Shown here in pieces: positions 44,060 to 45,321 of a stretch of 45,321 nucleotides of DNA (position 1 is its first letter; each line of letters opens with the position of its first letter). The notes beneath the pieces are model-generated. The model was not told where the DNA came from. It worked only from the letters and a program-made list of their open reading frames with translations, and did no database searches. Location of the stretch: assembly GCA_028690215.1 (NCBI GenBank), contig JAQVBQ010000014.1, forward strand, positions 1-45,321, in the 5' to 3' direction. The stretch comes from Bacteroidales bacterium. GTDB taxonomy: Bacteria; Bacteroidota; Bacteroidia; Bacteroidales; UBA932. The position numbers and the translations under genes were made by a program.

Positions 44060-45321
44060 TATTCAATTATTCTTACTCCTCCCATATCTGCCGATGAGAC
44101 ATTCATCGCATACGCTTTCAACGATTTGCTGACATAACGCTCCCTGTTAAGTGGCTTGAAAGCCTCTTTACCTTTTGATTCCATTTTTCTCCTTCTATCC
44201 TCAAGTTCCGACTCTTCCAAATCGATATAGATCTTTCTCTCAGGAATGTCTATTACAATCATATCCCCATTTTCAATCAGGGCGATATTGCCGCCTGCAG
44301 CCGCTTCAGGAGAGACATGGCCTATCGAGAGGCCGGATGTCCCGCCGGAAAATCTGCCGTCTGTAACCAAAGCACACTCTTTGTCCAGTTTTACCGACTT
44401 CAGATAAGATGTCGGGTAAAGCATCTCTTGCATCCCCGGCCCACCCTTCGGACCCTCATATCGGATAATGACAACATCTCCGGATTTGACCGCCCCATTG
44501 AGTATTCCCTCGGATGCCTCCTCCTGAGATTCAAAGACAACGGCCTCTCCCCTGAATCTTAAAATAGACTCGTCTACTCCCGCACTCTTTACGATACAAC
44601 CGGCCTGGGCAAGATTACCGGTTAGGACAGCAATACCACCGTCTTTGAAATATGCGTGTTTGACATCTCTTATACACCCATTGGCAGAATCCAGATCTAG
44701 CTCTTTATAATAATTTGATTGTGAACCCAATTCAAGATTTCTGCGCAATCCGGGAGCGGCAAGGTATCGCTTTTCAACCTCAGGCTTTATTCCACTATTA
44801 TTAATATTGTTCTCACAGAGTGCCTCTCCAAGGGTTCCATAATCAACTCTGGATACGGACAAATCAAGATAGCCCTCTGATGCAAGCTCCCCCAGTATCC
44901 TCATTATACCACCGGCACGATTCACATCCTGGACATGAAACTTACCGTTTGGTGCAACCTTGCACAGGACAGGAATCCGTCTTGAGAGCTGATCAATGTC
45001 ACTCATTTTAAAATCCACTCCTGCCTCATTGGCCACGGCGAGAAGGTGCAAAACGGTATTTGTAGAGCCCCCCATTGCAATATCAAGAGCCATTGCATTC
45101 ATAAATGCAGCTTTTGTGGCTATGTTTCTTGGAAGGATACTCTCTTTTGAATTGAAATAATAGTCCTTTGTATTCTTGACGATTAGCCTTGCCGCCTGAG
45201 CAAACAGACTCTTTCTCAAAGTGTGTGTTGCCAGGAGAGTACCATTACCCGGAAGGGCCAGTCCGAGAGCCTCTGTGAGGCAATTCATCGAATTTGCAGT
45301 AAACATTCCCGAACAGCAGCC
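44059..45321 (-). CDS. ilvD: Dihydroxy-acid dehydratase (5' end outside the window)
   Basis: About 420 C-terminal residues are visible; the frame is open through the right edge, where it reads [14 protein letters not shown], the conserved segment around an Fe-S cluster cysteine. Other landmarks are [64 protein letters not shown] and the end of the C-terminal swivel domain. The enzyme dehydrates dihydroxy acids to the keto acids of Val and Ile. The Met within the visible part is internal and not the true start. It is the first visible gene of the operon; the promoter lies to the right of the window. Confidence 0.96.
   Translation of the reverse strand, partial: GCCSGMFTANSMNCLTEALGLALPGNGTLLATHTLRKSLFAQAARLIVKNTKDYYFNSKESILPRNIATKAAFMNAMALDIAMGGSTNTVLHLLAVANEAGVDFKMSDIDQLSRRIPVLCKVAPNGKFHVQDVNRAGGIMRILGELASEGYLDLSVSRVDYGTLGEALCENNINNSGIKPEVEKRYLAAPGLRRNLELGSQSNYYKELDLDSANGCIRDVKHAYFKDGGIAVLTGNLAQAGCIVKSAGVDESILRFRGEAVVFESQEEASEGILNGAVKSGDVVIIRYEGPKGGPGMQEMLYPTSYLKSVKLDKECALVTDGRFSGGTSGLSIGHVSPEAAAGGNIALIENGDMIVIDIPERKIYIDLEESELEDRRRKMESKGKEAFKPLNRERYVSKSLKAYAMNVSSADMGGVRIIE

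Noticed and set aside
1-45321. Mobile elements, CRISPR arrays, tRNA or rRNA genes.
   Set aside because: No transposase, integrase, repeat-spacer pattern or recognisable structural RNA gene was seen. The fold-back element at 27873-28063 is the only candidate mobile sequence, and it is reported separately.

Overview
The window looks like a chromosomal segment of a Bacteroidota bacterium, most likely of the order Bacteroidales. The evidence is a SusC/SusD pair with DUF6242-type and thioredoxin lipoprotein/periplasmic partners, a DAHP synthase-chorismate mutase fusion inside a pheA-aminotransferase-tyrA-aroD operon, genes that mostly lack Shine-Dalgarno sequences, and several promoters of the Bacteroidetes form TTTG-N19-TAnnTTTG. 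I see no tRNA, rRNA, CRISPR array, insertion sequence or prophage gene. Two genes are cut by the window edges: a short 3' end at 1-63 and ilvD at the right end.

Layout. 1-6571: a minus-strand signalling operon of TonB-dependent receptor, YfiR-family periplasmic protein, CHASE8-type membrane histidine kinase, Rcp1-like response regulator and hybrid histidine kinase. 6744-8729: a KamA-family radical SAM aminomutase whose substrate-binding positions resemble glutamate rather than lysine 2,3-aminomutase, followed by a DUF3788 protein. 8722-10681: a MATE exporter and a cytidylate kinase-like protein on the minus strand. 10838-13398: IMP dehydrogenase of a divergent clade, an Hsp20 chaperone and a small secreted protein. 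13473-16751: a STAS plus kinase-fold fusion and a lipoprotein peptidase of family S33. 16814-27744: a membrane-anchored TPR-HTH regulator, then a Sus-type operon of kelch/DUF6242 lipoprotein, SusC, SusD, a triple-thioredoxin protein and a TlpA-like protein. 27745-28144 holds a terminator and a 171-191 bp fold-back element with 23-bp perfect inverted ends. 28145-33570: secreted unknown protein, SugE/Gdx exporter, GH78-type glycosidase, lipocalin and cation/proton antiporter. 33654-38447: the aromatic amino acid operon. 38444-45321: the branched-chain amino acid operon ilvD-ilvB-ilvN-ilvC-ilvA-ilvE on the minus strand.

The most striking item is the leader of the aromatic operon. A 23-codon reading frame with a GTG start (33707-33778) encodes the run FYFFYFF. 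It is followed by an exact antiterminator/terminator arrangement: the segment AGCGGGGT occurs once at the end of the leader frame and again as the 3' arm of the terminator, and both can pair with the same ACCCCGCT. This is the textbook architecture of ribosome-mediated attenuation sensing Phe and Tyr, and it sits directly upstream of the genes that make Phe and Tyr.

Other points of interest are a YfiR-CHASE8 sensor module wired to a histidine kinase rather than to a diguanylate cyclase, a triplet of TTGTAGAYATT repeats between the HTH regulator and its probable Sus operon, a TTG start codon inside a 14-bp tandem duplication, and the fold-back element. All functional calls rest on reading the sequence and on recalled family knowledge; no database search was run.
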